A DNA stretch of 49,032 nt from a bacterium. GTDB lineage: Bacteria > Bacteroidota > Bacteroidia > B-17B0 > Aurantibacillaceae. The stretch spans positions 1-49,032 of the forward strand of contig JAQSCW010000008.1 of NCBI GenBank assembly GCA_029945625.1. Reading direction: 5' to 3'. Within the stretch, counting starts at the first letter, position 1. The number at the start of each line of letters is the position of its first letter. Positions 18,845-27,825 of this stretch are shown piece by piece. Below the pieces are notes generated by a model. It searched no databases, was not told the DNA's origin, and worked only from the letters and a program-made list of their open reading frames with translations. A program made the position numbers and the translations under genes.

Positions 18845-19579
18845 ATGAAGAGAATTCTATTGTTGATGCTCAGTCTAGCGGTGTTTGTTTCCTGCAAAAA
18901 AAAGGAAGAAGCGGCCCCCGCTGCGCCCGAACCCGTGAAAACAGGAAGCATCACCTTGAATGTTCTTAGCTACGATTCGCTTGGAGATGTATTAGCCAAT
19001 CATAGTGGGATCCGCGTGATCCTGAATTCATCCAATTCGGCTACCACCGGCGTGTCCGGCAGTGTCACCTTCAATAACATAGAATACGGCACTCAGTATC
19101 CTTCTTTACTCAAAGATGGCTACGATGGCCCTCCAACCGGGGTCACGCTAAACAGCGCTTCCACTTCAAGTACCCTTCCTTTTCCTAAGCGTTCGGCATT
19201 TAAAGTTCAGAATTATGCGGGACAAGCCTATAACAAGGATTCTATCATTATCACATTTAATTTGGACAGAGCCATGCCCGCAGGCAAATATTCAAAAATT
19301 GCTATTATAACCGGCACTGTAAGTGGGGTAAATGCTTCAAATTTTGAGGTAGTCGACATCGTTACTGCAAATTCGTCTTCAGGATTGAGGTATAACATCT
19401 CAAAACTACCCGCATTTAATACCTGGCTGGTAAAATTAGACAGCAATGCCTTGTTTTTTGTGAATGCCATTCCGCTGTCGTATGGCCTGTATGTAAGTAA
19501 CCTAACAACAAAACCCGTATTGCTGGGGGAAAATCTGTTCGTCCCCGACAATTTAGTATTTAAAAAGAACTGGATTTAA
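18845..19579 (+). CDS. lipoprotein of unknown function
   Basis: A 244-residue lipoprotein. The signal peptide MKRILLLMLSLAVFVSC ends in a lipobox with Cys17, followed by KKKEEAAPAAPEP, a flexible Lys/Pro linker. The body is beta-rich with a segment SGIRVILNSSNSATTGVSGSVTFNNIEYG (about 44-74) that resembles a carboxypeptidase-regulatory-like (transthyretin-type) domain. No catalytic motif is seen. The ATG at 18845 is preferred over the upstream start at 18770 because it gives a standard signal peptide and lies just after a -7 box. It ends 10 bases before ychF. Confidence 0.75.
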   Translation: MKRILLLMLSLAVFVSCKKKEEAAPAAPEPVKTGSITLNVLSYDSLGDVLANHSGIRVILNSSNSATTGVSGSVTFNNIEYGTQYPSLLKDGYDGPPTGVTLNSASTSSTLPFPKRSAFKVQNYAGQAYNKDSIIITFNLDRAMPAGKYSKIAIITGTVSGVNASNFEVVDIVTANSSSGLRYNISKLPAFNTWLVKLDSNALFFVNAIPLSYGLYVSNLTTKPVLLGENLFVPDNLVFKKNWI

Positions 19580-19589
19580 AAATAATTTT

Positions 19590-20690
19590 ATGGCGTTAAA
19601 ATGTGGGATCGTTGGACTCCCGAATGTTGGAAAATCTACCTTATTTAATTGTTTAAGCAATGCGAAGGCACAGGCGGCAAATTTTCCGTTTTGCACCATC
19701 GACCCAAACGTGGGCACTATTACCGTGCCTGATGAGCGTTTGAATAAACTTTCCGAATTGGTAAAGCCAATCAATATTGTTCCAACTACCGTTGAGATCG
19801 TTGACATTGCCGGCCTGGTAAAAGGTGCCAGCAAAGGAGAAGGACTTGGTAATAAATTTTTGGGGAACATTCGTGAGTGTAATGCCATTTTGCATGTGCT
19901 CCGTTGTTTTGATGATGATAATGTGGTGCATGTGGATGGGAAGGTGAATCCCGTGAGCGACAAGGAAATCATTGATGCCGAATTACAATTGAAAGACCTT
20001 GAGAGCGTGGAAGGCAAAATGAAAAAGTTTGAGAAACTGGCAAAAACGGGTAACGACAAAGAAGCCGTTAAAACTTTTGCCACCTTAAACAAACTAAAAA
20101 CTGCTTTGGAGAGCGGACAGAGTGCAAGAGCGGTGCATTTGGAAGAAAATGAATTGCCTTACATAGCAGATCTTTTTTTATTAACGATTAAACCTGTTAT
20201 GTACGTGTGTAATGTGGATGAAGCTTCTGCTAAGACAGGAAACAAACACGTAGACGCAGTGCGAGAAGCGGTGAAAAATGAGGATGCTGAGATTTTGGTG
20301 ATCACCGCGCAAATGGAAAGTGAAATCGCGGCCCTTGAAACGTATGAAGAAAAACAGATGTTTTTGGCCGACATGGGTCTGGATGAACCGGGCGTAAACA
20401 AACTTATTAAATCGGCTTATAAACTATTAAAGCTCGAAACTTATTTTACGGCAGGAGTAAAAGAAGTAAGGGCCTGGACCATCACCGAAGGCATGAAAGC
20501 CCCACAGGCGGCGGCAGTGATTCACACCGATTTTGAAAAGGGATTTATTAAAGCGGAGGTGATCGCCTACAATGATTTTATCACCTTAGGCTCTGAAGCG
20601 GCGTGCCGCGAGGTTGGAAAACTGAGAATTGAAGGAAAAGAATATGTGGTGAACGATGGCGACGTGATGCATTTTAGGTTTAATGTTTAG
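19590..20690 (+). CDS. ychF: redox-regulated ATPase YchF (Obg family)
   Basis: A 366-residue P-loop protein. The G1 motif is GLPNVGKST (9-17), followed by the switch II region VDIAGLVKGASKGEGLGNKFL; the nucleotide-specificity motif is NVDE rather than NKxD, the reason YchF prefers ATP. A coiled-coil insertion lies at about 125-205 and a TGS domain at the end (HTDFEKGFIKAEV ... YVVNDGDVMHFRF). It binds ribosomes and affects translation and stress responses in other bacteria. Length is normal. Confidence 0.97.
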   Translation: MALKCGIVGLPNVGKSTLFNCLSNAKAQAANFPFCTIDPNVGTITVPDERLNKLSELVKPINIVPTTVEIVDIAGLVKGASKGEGLGNKFLGNIRECNAILHVLRCFDDDNVVHVDGKVNPVSDKEIIDAELQLKDLESVEGKMKKFEKLAKTGNDKEAVKTFATLNKLKTALESGQSARAVHLEENELPYIADLFLLTIKPVMYVCNVDEASAKTGNKHVDAVREAVKNEDAEILVITAQMESEIAALETYEEKQMFLADMGLDEPGVNKLIKSAYKLLKLETYFTAGVKEVRAWTITEGMKAPQAAAVIHTDFEKGFIKAEVIAYNDFITLGSEAACREVGKLRIEGKEYVVNDGDVMHFRFNV

Positions 20691-21112
20691 GCAAAGTGAT
20701 TCTAATAAATTAAGAATTGAGAATTAAAAATTAGGGATATAAAAATCAAGACAGAAGGGAATCAAGACAGAAGGGAAACAAGCCAGAAGGGAATCAAGAC
20801 AGAAGGGAAACAAGACGGAAGGGAATCAAGACAGAAGGGAATCAAGACGGAAGAGAAACAAGACAGAAGGGAATCAAGACAGAAGGGAATCAAGACGGAA
20901 GAGAAACAAGACAGAAGGGAAACAGGACAGAAGGGAATCAAGACAGAAGGGAAACAAGACGGAAGGGAATCAAGACAGAAGGGAATCAAGACAGAAGGGA
21001 ATCAAGACAGAAGGGAAACAAGACGGAAGGGAAACAAGACAAACTTTTCTTTGCGATCTTAGCGTCTCTGCGCGACAAGAGGAAAACGGAAATTAACCAA
21101 TAAACTCCAAAT
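20691..21112. repeat. 16-bp purine-strand minisatellite and AT-rich mini-repeats
   Basis: Eighteen 16-bp units run from 20748 to 21035 with consensus AAGACAGAAGGGAATC. Variation is limited: A/G at position 6, T/A at position 15, a few other substitutions. The plus strand is nearly pure purine except for the C positions. It is preceded by AT-rich text (20704-20735) of a kind also seen at the vWA signal sequence and followed by a TCTTTGCGATCTTAGCG-type word. With 16 not divisible by three, the minus-strand reading frame here is an artefact of the repeat. No gene is supported. Confidence 0.95.
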
Positions 21113-21895
21113 ATGAACAACCATGAAATAGATTACAGATTGCAGGGGGAGGAAATGCAATGTGTTGAAATTGAACTCGACCCGCAAGAGGCTGTTATTG
21201 CCGAGCCGGGAAGTTTTATGATGATGACCGATGGCATTCAGATGCAAACGCTTTTTGGAGATGGAAAACAATCGGGATTTATGGATAAGTTATTTACTGC
21301 CGGAAAACGATTGCTCACCGGGGAGAATTTATTTCTGACCGTCTACACCAACACCTCGTCGCAAAAACGTCAGGTTACTTTTGCGGCACCCTATTCGGGT
21401 AAAATTATTCCCATGGATCTTTCAGGATTGGGAGGAAAAATCATTTGTCAGAAAGACAGTTTTTTGTGTGCCGCTAAAGGCGTGCAGGTGGGAATTGAAT
21501 TCACCAAAAAAATGGGAACCGGTTTATTTGGGGGAGAGGGATTTATCATGCAAAAGCTCGAAGGTGATGGCATGGCTTTTGTGCACAGCGGAGGACATGT
21601 GATTGAACGAAATTTACACAGTGGTGAATTGCTGAAAGTGGATACCGGCTGTTTGGTTGCTTTTACACAAAGCGTTGACTATGATATTCAATTTGTTGGA
21701 GGCATCAAAAACACCCTATTTGGGGGAGAAGGCATGTTTTATGCCACCTTGCGCGGACCGGGCAAAGTGTGGATTCAAACCCTTCCAATTAGCCGTCTCG
21801 CCGGGCGAATCCTTTCTTATGGCTCGGGCAGAAGAAAAGAAGAAGGAAGTATTTTAGGTGGATTAGGCAATATTTTAGATGGCGATGGTTTGTAA
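21113..21895 (+). CDS. AIM24 / TIGR00266 family protein
   Basis: A 260-residue protein with the AIM24 double beta-sandwich pattern. Landmarks are AVIAEPGSFMMMTDGI, GLGGKIICQKDSFLCA, GFIMQKLEGDGMAFVHSGG, and GGEGMFYATLRGPGKVWIQTLP, ending in a Gly-rich tail (GGLGNILDGDG). The bacterial members have no settled function; the fungal protein is mitochondrial and affects inner-membrane architecture. No signal peptide. Start ATG chosen after the repeat region. Confidence 0.9.
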   Translation: MNNHEIDYRLQGEEMQCVEIELDPQEAVIAEPGSFMMMTDGIQMQTLFGDGKQSGFMDKLFTAGKRLLTGENLFLTVYTNTSSQKRQVTFAAPYSGKIIPMDLSGLGGKIICQKDSFLCAAKGVQVGIEFTKKMGTGLFGGEGFIMQKLEGDGMAFVHSGGHVIERNLHSGELLKVDTGCLVAFTQSVDYDIQFVGGIKNTLFGGEGMFYATLRGPGKVWIQTLPISRLAGRILSYGSGRRKEEGSILGGLGNILDGDGL

Positions 21896-22028
21896 ATTCT
21901 TTTAAATTCGAAATCGAACTTCGCTAAAAGTCTTAGATTTAAGATCGGAATTTTTAAATAGGAGACATAAAAATTAGATCCTGTAAAACGAGGACGAGCA
22001 CCCTGAAACCCATAAACGAAACAAAACT

Positions 22029-23888
22029 ATGGCAAAGTCAAATTATAACGAAGACAGCATCAAATCACTCGATTGGAAAGAACACATTCGCACACGGCCG
22101 GGTATGTATATCGGCAAGTTGGGTGATGGCAGTGCTTTTGATGACGGCATTTATGTGTTGATAAAGGAAGTGATGGATAATTCCATCGACGAATTTATGA
22201 TGGGTGAGGGAAGCCGAATTGATATTCAGGTAAAAGAAGGATTGGTTTCCATTCGTGACTATGGCCGCGGAATTCCACTCGGAAAAGTAGTAGAGGTAGT
22301 ATCCAAAATTAATACGGGGGGAAAGTACGACAGCGAAGCATTTAAGAAATCGATCGGATTAAACGGCGTTGGAACGAAAGCGGTAAATGCCCTGGCAATT
22401 TATTTCAAGGTGACTTCTTTTCGCGATGGTCAAGCTAAAGCGGCCGAATTTTGCAAAGGCGAATTGGTGAAGGAATACAAACTCGCCGCAGCGCCGGGCG
22501 AAAAGAATGGCACACTGGTAGAATTCAGACCCGACGATACCATCTTTAAAAAATACCATTTTGTGCATGAGTACATCGATCGTATGATCTGGAACTATGC
22601 CTTTTTAAACACCGGCTTAAAACTATACCTCAATGGGGTGGAATATAAATCGGATAATGGGTTGAAGGACCTTCTTGAAAAAAACATCACCGGTGAGATT
22701 TTGTATCCGATCATTCATTTAAGAGGGGAAGACATTGAACTCGCGATGACCCATAGCAACGAGCATTTCAGTGAGGAGTATTACAGCTATGTGAATGGTC
22801 AGTTCACCACGCAGGGAGGCACGCATCAGTCGTCGTTCAGAGAAGCAGTGGTAAAAACGATCCGCGAATTCTTTAAAAAGGAATTTGATCCAACCGATGT
22901 TAGGAAGTCGATTGTAGCAGCCATTGCCGTAAAAATTCAGGAACCGGTGTTTGAATCGCAAACCAAAACAAAATTGGGTTCACAGGAAATTGCTCCGGGC
23001 GGCCAAAGCATTCGTAGTTTCATTAACGATTTCATTAAAGAGCAACTCGATAATTACCTGCACAAAAACACTGATGTCGCCAAAGCCATTGAAGCCAAAA
23101 TTCTGGCCAATGAACGCGAACGCAAAGAACTTTCGGGAATTCAAAAATTAGCCAGAGAACGCGCTAAAAAGTCCTCTCTTCACAATAAAAAGTTGCGCGA
23201 TTGCCGCACGCACTTAGATGACACGAAAGATATCCGTCGCCTCGAAACCACGCTGTTTATTTGTGAGGGAGACTCGGCGAGCGGTTCCATTACCAAAACG
23301 CGCGATGTAAATACGCAGGCGGTGTTTAGTTTAAAAGGAAAACCCCTGAATTGTTTTGGCCTGGGAAAAAAGGTAGTGTACGAAAACGAGGAATTTAATC
23401 TCTTGCAATCAGCCCTTAACATTGAAGATGGTCTGGATGATCTGCGTTATAATAATGTAGTGATTGCTACCGATGCCGATGTAGACGGGATGCACATTCG
23501 TTTGTTATTACTCACTTTCTTTTTACAATTCTTTCCCGATCTGGTTAAAAATGATCACGTGAAGATTTTGCAAACGCCGCTTTTTAGGGTAAGAAATAAA
23601 AAAGAGACGATTTATTGTTATAGCGATGAAGAACGCAAAGCCGCCATTGCCAAACTGGGACCAAAGCCCGAAATCACCCGCTTTAAAGGTTTGGGAGAAA
23701 TTTCACCCGATGAATTCAAACATTTTATTGGCAAAGACATTCGTTTAGAACCTGTGCTCATTGATCAAAAGGCCAGCATCAACGAATTATTGAACTATTA
23801 CATGGGCAAAAATACCCAGGGTCGTCAGGATTTTATTATTGACAACCTGCGCGTTGAGAAAGATGTGGAGAAAGAACTGGTTGGGTAG
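22029..23888 (+). CDS. parE: DNA topoisomerase IV subunit B
   Basis: A 619-residue type IIA topoisomerase ATPase subunit. GHKL features: Glu47 and Asn51 in [14 protein letters not shown] (78-83) and [13 protein letters not shown] (110-122). The TOPRIM domain has EGDSASG (413-419) and the DxDxD triad at 482-486 in [11 protein letters not shown]. The protein is shorter than GyrB, consistent with ParE. It works with the A subunit at 27826-30474 to decatenate chromosomes; the two genes are separated by three lipoprotein genes. Start ATG is preceded by AAACAAAACT. Confidence 0.95.
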   Translation: MAKSNYNEDSIKSLDWKEHIRTRPGMYIGKLGDGSAFDDGIYVLIKEVMDNSIDEFMMGEGSRIDIQVKEGLVSIRDYGRGIPLGKVVEVVSKINTGGKYDSEAFKKSIGLNGVGTKAVNALAIYFKVTSFRDGQAKAAEFCKGELVKEYKLAAAPGEKNGTLVEFRPDDTIFKKYHFVHEYIDRMIWNYAFLNTGLKLYLNGVEYKSDNGLKDLLEKNITGEILYPIIHLRGEDIELAMTHSNEHFSEEYYSYVNGQFTTQGGTHQSSFREAVVKTIREFFKKEFDPTDVRKSIVAAIAVKIQEPVFESQTKTKLGSQEIAPGGQSIRSFINDFIKEQLDNYLHKNTDVAKAIEAKILANERERKELSGIQKLARERAKKSSLHNKKLRDCRTHLDDTKDIRRLETTLFICEGDSASGSITKTRDVNTQAVFSLKGKPLNCFGLGKKVVYENEEFNLLQSALNIEDGLDDLRYNNVVIATDADVDGMHIRLLLLTFFLQFFPDLVKNDHVKILQTPLFRVRNKKETIYCYSDEERKAAIAKLGPKPEITRFKGLGEISPDEFKHFIGKDIRLEPVLIDQKASINELLNYYMGKNTQGRQDFIIDNLRVEKDVEKELVG

Positions 23889-24079
23889 ATTCTCCTGAGA
23901 ATTTAGCAGGTTTGTCCCGGCCAAACGAAAACCTTTATTTTTCTAAGTAGGATCGGCTACCCAAAAATAGGTCATTAAGAGTAGTTCCATTGCCAAAGGC
24001 GTGTGGCCAAGCAGTTAAAATACGGCATTCGGTAAGTGTACTTATTTTGTTAAAGCAAGTTAATTTAATATTTTTGAAT

Positions 24080-24087
24080 ATCTTTGG
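24080..24087 (+). promoter_or_regulatory. -7 box (TATCTTTG) of the LPP20-like lipoprotein gene
   Basis: A perfect TAnnTTTG, placing the transcript start near 24095. That excludes the longest reading frame (from 24084) and agrees with a start at 24129 or 24174. Confidence 0.6.
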
Positions 24088-24173
24088 CACAATACATGGA
24101 TTTACTCAAGATAAGAAATTCAAAAATTATGAAACCAATAAAGAATCAATCGCTTAATTTAAAACCAAACGTT

Positions 24174-24758
24174 ATGACAAAAACAGCCACACAATTACTG
24201 TTGATCCCGGCAATTGCTATGCTAACATTAGCAGGATGCAAAGGAAAAAAGCAAACTCCTGTTCAAAAAGACACCGGAGCCATTGAAATTTCGGTCCCAT
24301 TCAGCACCAAGGAATTCCGCAGCGACGGAGATTATTTTAGAGCCAAACAAGTTGGAAAATCCCCTGATATGGCCACCGCCAAAAAAATCGCCTTCCAAAA
24401 TGCCAAAGCCGAAATGGCCGGAAACATTAACAGTACTATTAAACGGGTAACCGATCAATACACGAATCAGCGTACCGTTGGTAATACTCAGGAATTCGAA
24501 AATAAGTTCGAAGAGCTGGCACGTGAAGTAGTAAACATGGAGATGTCGAACGTAAAAGAGATTGGTGAGAAGATCTTCAAGGAAACTGATGGGGCCTACA
24601 GTTATTGGATCGCCATTGAAGCCGGCAAAAAAGAAGTGTTTGACAAATTAGATGCACGGATTTCAAATGACGCCAAATTAAAGTTGGATTACGACAAACA
24701 GAAATTTCAACAAATTTTTGATGCCGAAATGAAAAAAATGGCCGACGAAGGCAAATAA
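24174..24758 (+). CDS. LPP20-like lipoprotein
   Basis: About 194 residues from the ATG at 24174. The signal peptide MTKTATQLLLIPAIAMLTLAGC ends with lipobox LAGC and Cys22. The mature part resembles LPP20/FlgP-type lipoproteins: an aromatic FRAKQVGKS strand, the helix ATAKKIAFQNAKAEMAGNI (with regular Ala spacing) and a SYWIAIEAGKKEVFDKL tail with a Lys-rich C-terminus. It probably sits on the outer membrane's periplasmic face. An ATG at 24129 gives a longer signal sequence. A strong terminator follows, so it may be transcribed alone from the 24080 promoter. Confidence 0.78.
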   Translation: MTKTATQLLLIPAIAMLTLAGCKGKKQTPVQKDTGAIEISVPFSTKEFRSDGDYFRAKQVGKSPDMATAKKIAFQNAKAEMAGNINSTIKRVTDQYTNQRTVGNTQEFENKFEELAREVVNMEMSNVKEIGEKIFKETDGAYSYWIAIEAGKKEVFDKLDARISNDAKLKLDYDKQKFQQIFDAEMKKMADEGK

Positions 24759-24766
24759 CCCTCAAC

Positions 24767-24808
24767 AAAAAAAGGAGTGTCTTTCGTACAGATACTCCTT
24801 TTTTTTTT
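24767..24808 (+). terminator. rho-independent terminator after the LPP20-like gene
   Basis: A 15-bp A-rich stem (24767-24781 with 24791-24805, including one G-T pair) has a 9-nt loop and ends in a run of ten T. It lies between the first lipoprotein gene and the next, which starts 12 bases downstream. Confidence 0.9.
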
Positions 24809-24820
24809 GCCCATCTTATT

Positions 24821-26176
24821 TTGAAACGCAACCCCTACATAATTATTCTTTTTTGTGCCGCAGTTCTGCTCTCTTGCAGCGGATCGCGAAAGTACTTTAA
24901 GGTAGCCGAGCGCCTTGAAAAACAGGGTTTGGTAAATGAGGCTGCCGAGTATTACCTTGAGGCGCTTCAACGTAAACCCACTAGCGCGCAAGCCAGAATT
25001 AAATTAAAGGAAGTGGGACAGAAACATGTGTCGAATATGGCTTCTGAATTTTTTAGGAATTTCAACACGCAACAACTCGATGCCTCATTGGAGTCGTATG
25101 AGAAAATGAAGGATTTTTATACCAAAGCCAATGCCATAAATGTGACCTTGGATTATCCCCGTGCTTACGACGAAGATTATCAAAAAGCGGTTGAGATGTA
25201 CTGCTCAAAAAATTATAGCATGGGGTACCTGCTGGTGAATCAAAAGAAGTACAGCGAGGCTCTTACCTATATACGTAAAGTAGAGAAGTATAACAGCAAT
25301 TATAAAAGCACTAAACAACTTTCCACCATTGCCTTCTGTGAACCTTTGTACCAAAGTGCCATCAATAATCTGCAAAGTAAAAATTATTCAGCCGCTCTCA
25401 ATTTATTGGCGGAAGTAAAAGGAAAATCGGAGGACTACAAAGATTCGCGAGATTTGCTGGAACTTTCCACCTCACAGCAGCAACGAAGTTTTATTTTATT
25501 TGAACCAAAACCTTCGGGTGATCAGGCTTTGCAGCAAATTCAAGAATTTTTGTACACTAACTTTAGTCAGGCGGCCCAACAAAAATTCAACAATGTGCAG
25601 ATCATCAATAACAGTCCTTTTCAAAATGCACCTAGCTCCACCGACCTCAATAACAGTAATAACCTCGACCTCGTGCAGGCCATTCGGAAGGCAACAGGGG
25701 CTGACTATTTTTACGTATTTGATGTATCGAATAAAAGAGAATACAATTCAGGGAACAGCAAAACAGGAGCCAGAGGTTTTGAAGAGGTGGTGACCCGAAT
25801 AAATGATACCACTACAAAAACGGAATACAAGCCCTTTGATTATTATGTTGTAAAGTCGAGTCGTTCCTATTCTTACGATTTTAAATACAAGATCATCAAT
25901 GCCTATTCGAACCAGTTTGTGGCCTCCCAGCTGCAGAACATGAAGGCAGCCGATGCTGTTGAATACAATGAATTTGCCAGAAGGTTTACCGGAAACATCA
26001 ATAGTCTCTATCCTTATAATCCGCCAACTCTGAGCCCGATTGCCCGCTATAATCCCAAGAACTGGCGCAATCAGTTCAGTGCGCGAAGTGATCTCAAATC
26101 GTTTGAAGACTTAAAAACCGACGTATTGAATCAGAACATAAAGATATTTGTGAGTTCGGCCTACAATATGAAATAA
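24821..26176 (+). CDS. TPR-containing lipoprotein with CsgG/LpoB-like segment
   Basis: A 451-residue lipoprotein. The signal peptide MKRNPYIIILFCAAVLLSC ends with Cys19. Residues about 22-60 (YFKVAERLEKQGLVNEAAEYYLEALQRKP) are a TPR; further helical repeat pairs run to about 215. A later part (about 230-300), with EFLYTNFSQAAQQKFNNVQII and IRKATGADYFYVFDVSN, resembles the nucleotide-binding-like fold of CsgG/LpoB/FlgO lipoproteins, though this is a by-eye resemblance. The start is TTG, 12 bases after a terminator. One base separates its stop from the next gene, so those two form an operon. Confidence 0.65.
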   Translation: MKRNPYIIILFCAAVLLSCSGSRKYFKVAERLEKQGLVNEAAEYYLEALQRKPTSAQARIKLKEVGQKHVSNMASEFFRNFNTQQLDASLESYEKMKDFYTKANAINVTLDYPRAYDEDYQKAVEMYCSKNYSMGYLLVNQKKYSEALTYIRKVEKYNSNYKSTKQLSTIAFCEPLYQSAINNLQSKNYSAALNLLAEVKGKSEDYKDSRDLLELSTSQQQRSFILFEPKPSGDQALQQIQEFLYTNFSQAAQQKFNNVQIINNSPFQNAPSSTDLNNSNNLDLVQAIRKATGADYFYVFDVSNKREYNSGNSKTGARGFEEVVTRINDTTTKTEYKPFDYYVVKSSRSYSYDFKYKIINAYSNQFVASQLQNMKAADAVEYNEFARRFTGNINSLYPYNPPTLSPIARYNPKNWRNQFSARSDLKSFEDLKTDVLNQNIKIFVSSAYNMK

Positions 26177-26177
26177 A

Positions 26178-27590
26178 GTGAGGATCTTTAGAAATATAAT
26201 CGTAACAGTTATTCTTTTGTTGGTTTCCTGCAAAAGCAAACAAACCACTGTTGTTCCTGCTGAAGTGGAAATAAAGGTGCCCATTTGGGTCAGCAGTCGT
26301 CCCAATAACGGATTCAAATACATTGGTGTGGGTTTCGCTGAAAAAGGAAAAGGAGGAAATTACCAGATAGAGGCTAAGAAAAATGCCTTATACGATCTGG
26401 CCTCTGAGATCAAAGTTGATATTTCGAGTAATTCGGTCTTATATACGGTACAGAACAATAACAATTTTAACGAGAATTTTAATTCACTCATTAAACTTTC
26501 GAACAGCGATAATATTGAAGGTTATACACTAGTTGATTCGTATGAAAACGAGAAACAATATTGGGTGTATTACCAACTCGACAAAGCGGAGTATGCGAAT
26601 GCAAAGGCCCAGAAAAAGATTCAAACCATTGCAAAGGCGAGTAATTTAATCAATGCCAGTTTTTACGATGAGAAAAATAAGGATTTTTCTTCTTCCTTAA
26701 AAAAACGCATTCAGGCATTTGGTGTGCTGACGCCCTACCTAAGTGAAGAAATTAATTTCGATCCCCAGCAAACGAACGGTGTAAAAACCGTTTTTGATCT
26801 CACCAATCTCATCCAACAACAATTATCTTCCATTGCAGTGATGCAGCAAACCCTGCTACCGATGCTCAAGCCCTATCAGGCTTCTTACGCGCCAATCACC
26901 TATAGACTTGAGATTAAAAACAAAGTGCCTCTTCAAAACTTCCCGCTGCTGGTGAGTAGCGATGATGATAAAATAAACGTGAATGAACGCACGGTGAGTT
27001 CATCCAACGGAGAAGTTCAATTAAAAGTGAACACCGTAGAACCGGTGAATCAACAAGTAGCTTTCTCGTTGAGTCCCGATATTATTACCTTAATGGGCAC
27101 CGACTCTATTGGCAGAGCAGGGGTAGGGCTTTTGAAACAATTTATTCAAACCGGCACTCTAAAAGTATACGCTAACGTAAGTAACATTACCTTGCTGGTA
27201 AATTCTATTGAAAAAAATCTTGGTAAACCAACCGGTCTCAATAGCATCGACATGTTCATAAAACAAAAATTTGCCGGGCAGGAGATTCGCATGGTTGAAA
27301 ATCAAGCGGAGGCCGATTACATCATCGAATCCAGTGCCGATACACAGGAGGACATTAGTTCAACGGTTTTAGAAACCAATTACAATATTAAATTGGCATC
27401 CTTGATCATCACTGTGAGCCTGAAGAACCGGCTTACCAATGAAGTTTTATATAAAACGCAGGTAACCGACATTTATGGCTACGCCAATACCCTCGAAAAA
27501 GCAGGCCTGAATGCTTACGCAAGTCCGAAAATGACAACCAAACTGGCGGAAGCTATCTTCTTTTTAAAGAGGAAGATTCTGGTGTATTAA
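26178..27590 (+). CDS. LPP20/FlgT-like lipoprotein
   Basis: A 470-residue lipoprotein starting at GTG, one base after the previous stop. The signal peptide MRIFRNIIVTVILLLVSC has Cys18. Residues about 36-130 form an LPP20-like domain: VPIWVSSRPNNGFKYIGVGFA, then YQIEAKKNALYDLASEIKVDI with Ala every few residues, and a YWVYYQLDKAEY strand. The middle holds a Gln-rich stretch and beta-rich segments. The arrangement of a small LPP20 lipoprotein, a CsgG-like protein and a larger LPP20-like protein recalls FlgP/FlgO/FlgT of Vibrio flagella, but no flagellar genes are present, so the function is open. Confidence 0.7.
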   Translation: MRIFRNIIVTVILLLVSCKSKQTTVVPAEVEIKVPIWVSSRPNNGFKYIGVGFAEKGKGGNYQIEAKKNALYDLASEIKVDISSNSVLYTVQNNNNFNENFNSLIKLSNSDNIEGYTLVDSYENEKQYWVYYQLDKAEYANAKAQKKIQTIAKASNLINASFYDEKNKDFSSSLKKRIQAFGVLTPYLSEEINFDPQQTNGVKTVFDLTNLIQQQLSSIAVMQQTLLPMLKPYQASYAPITYRLEIKNKVPLQNFPLLVSSDDDKINVNERTVSSSNGEVQLKVNTVEPVNQQVAFSLSPDIITLMGTDSIGRAGVGLLKQFIQTGTLKVYANVSNITLLVNSIEKNLGKPTGLNSIDMFIKQKFAGQEIRMVENQAEADYIIESSADTQEDISSTVLETNYNIKLASLIITVSLKNRLTNEVLYKTQVTDIYGYANTLEKAGLNAYASPKMTTKLAEAIFFLKRKILVY

Positions 27591-27795
27591 CAAAACGAGG
27601 TGAATTAGCATAATTTTAGGGCGTTGAAGGGGGGTTAATTCGTATGATTATGGACCCCTAAAAAAGCTCAACTCTCAGGTTTTCAACATCTCAAAAACCC
27701 CTTCGGACGCCACTTTTGAGTCCATTTTGTGAATATTTCAGAAGGAATTGCTGCTCAGGAGGCTAAGTCGGTCTTTATTTTTGTATTCGTAATCT

Positions 27796-27803
27796 TATAT
27801 TTG
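27796..27803 (+). promoter_or_regulatory. -7 box (TATATTTG) of parC
   Basis: A perfect TAnnTTTG 22 bases before the ATG at 27826. A weak CTTTA at 27773-27777 may serve as the -33 element. It suggests parC has its own promoter rather than depending on the lipoprotein operon. Confidence 0.55.
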
Positions 27804-27825
27804 CATTTTTATTTAGTACAGAACC

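Noticed and set aside
20762-20989. 75-residue minus-strand ORF rich in Ser, Cys, Phe and Pro
   Set aside because: It is the 16-bp minisatellite read through; three units make 16 codons, so the frame stays open by chance of the repeat.
24084-24173. Longer N-terminus of the LPP20-like lipoprotein
   Set aside because: It would start inside the -7 box, upstream of the expected transcript start, and would put residues in front of a perfect lipoprotein signal.
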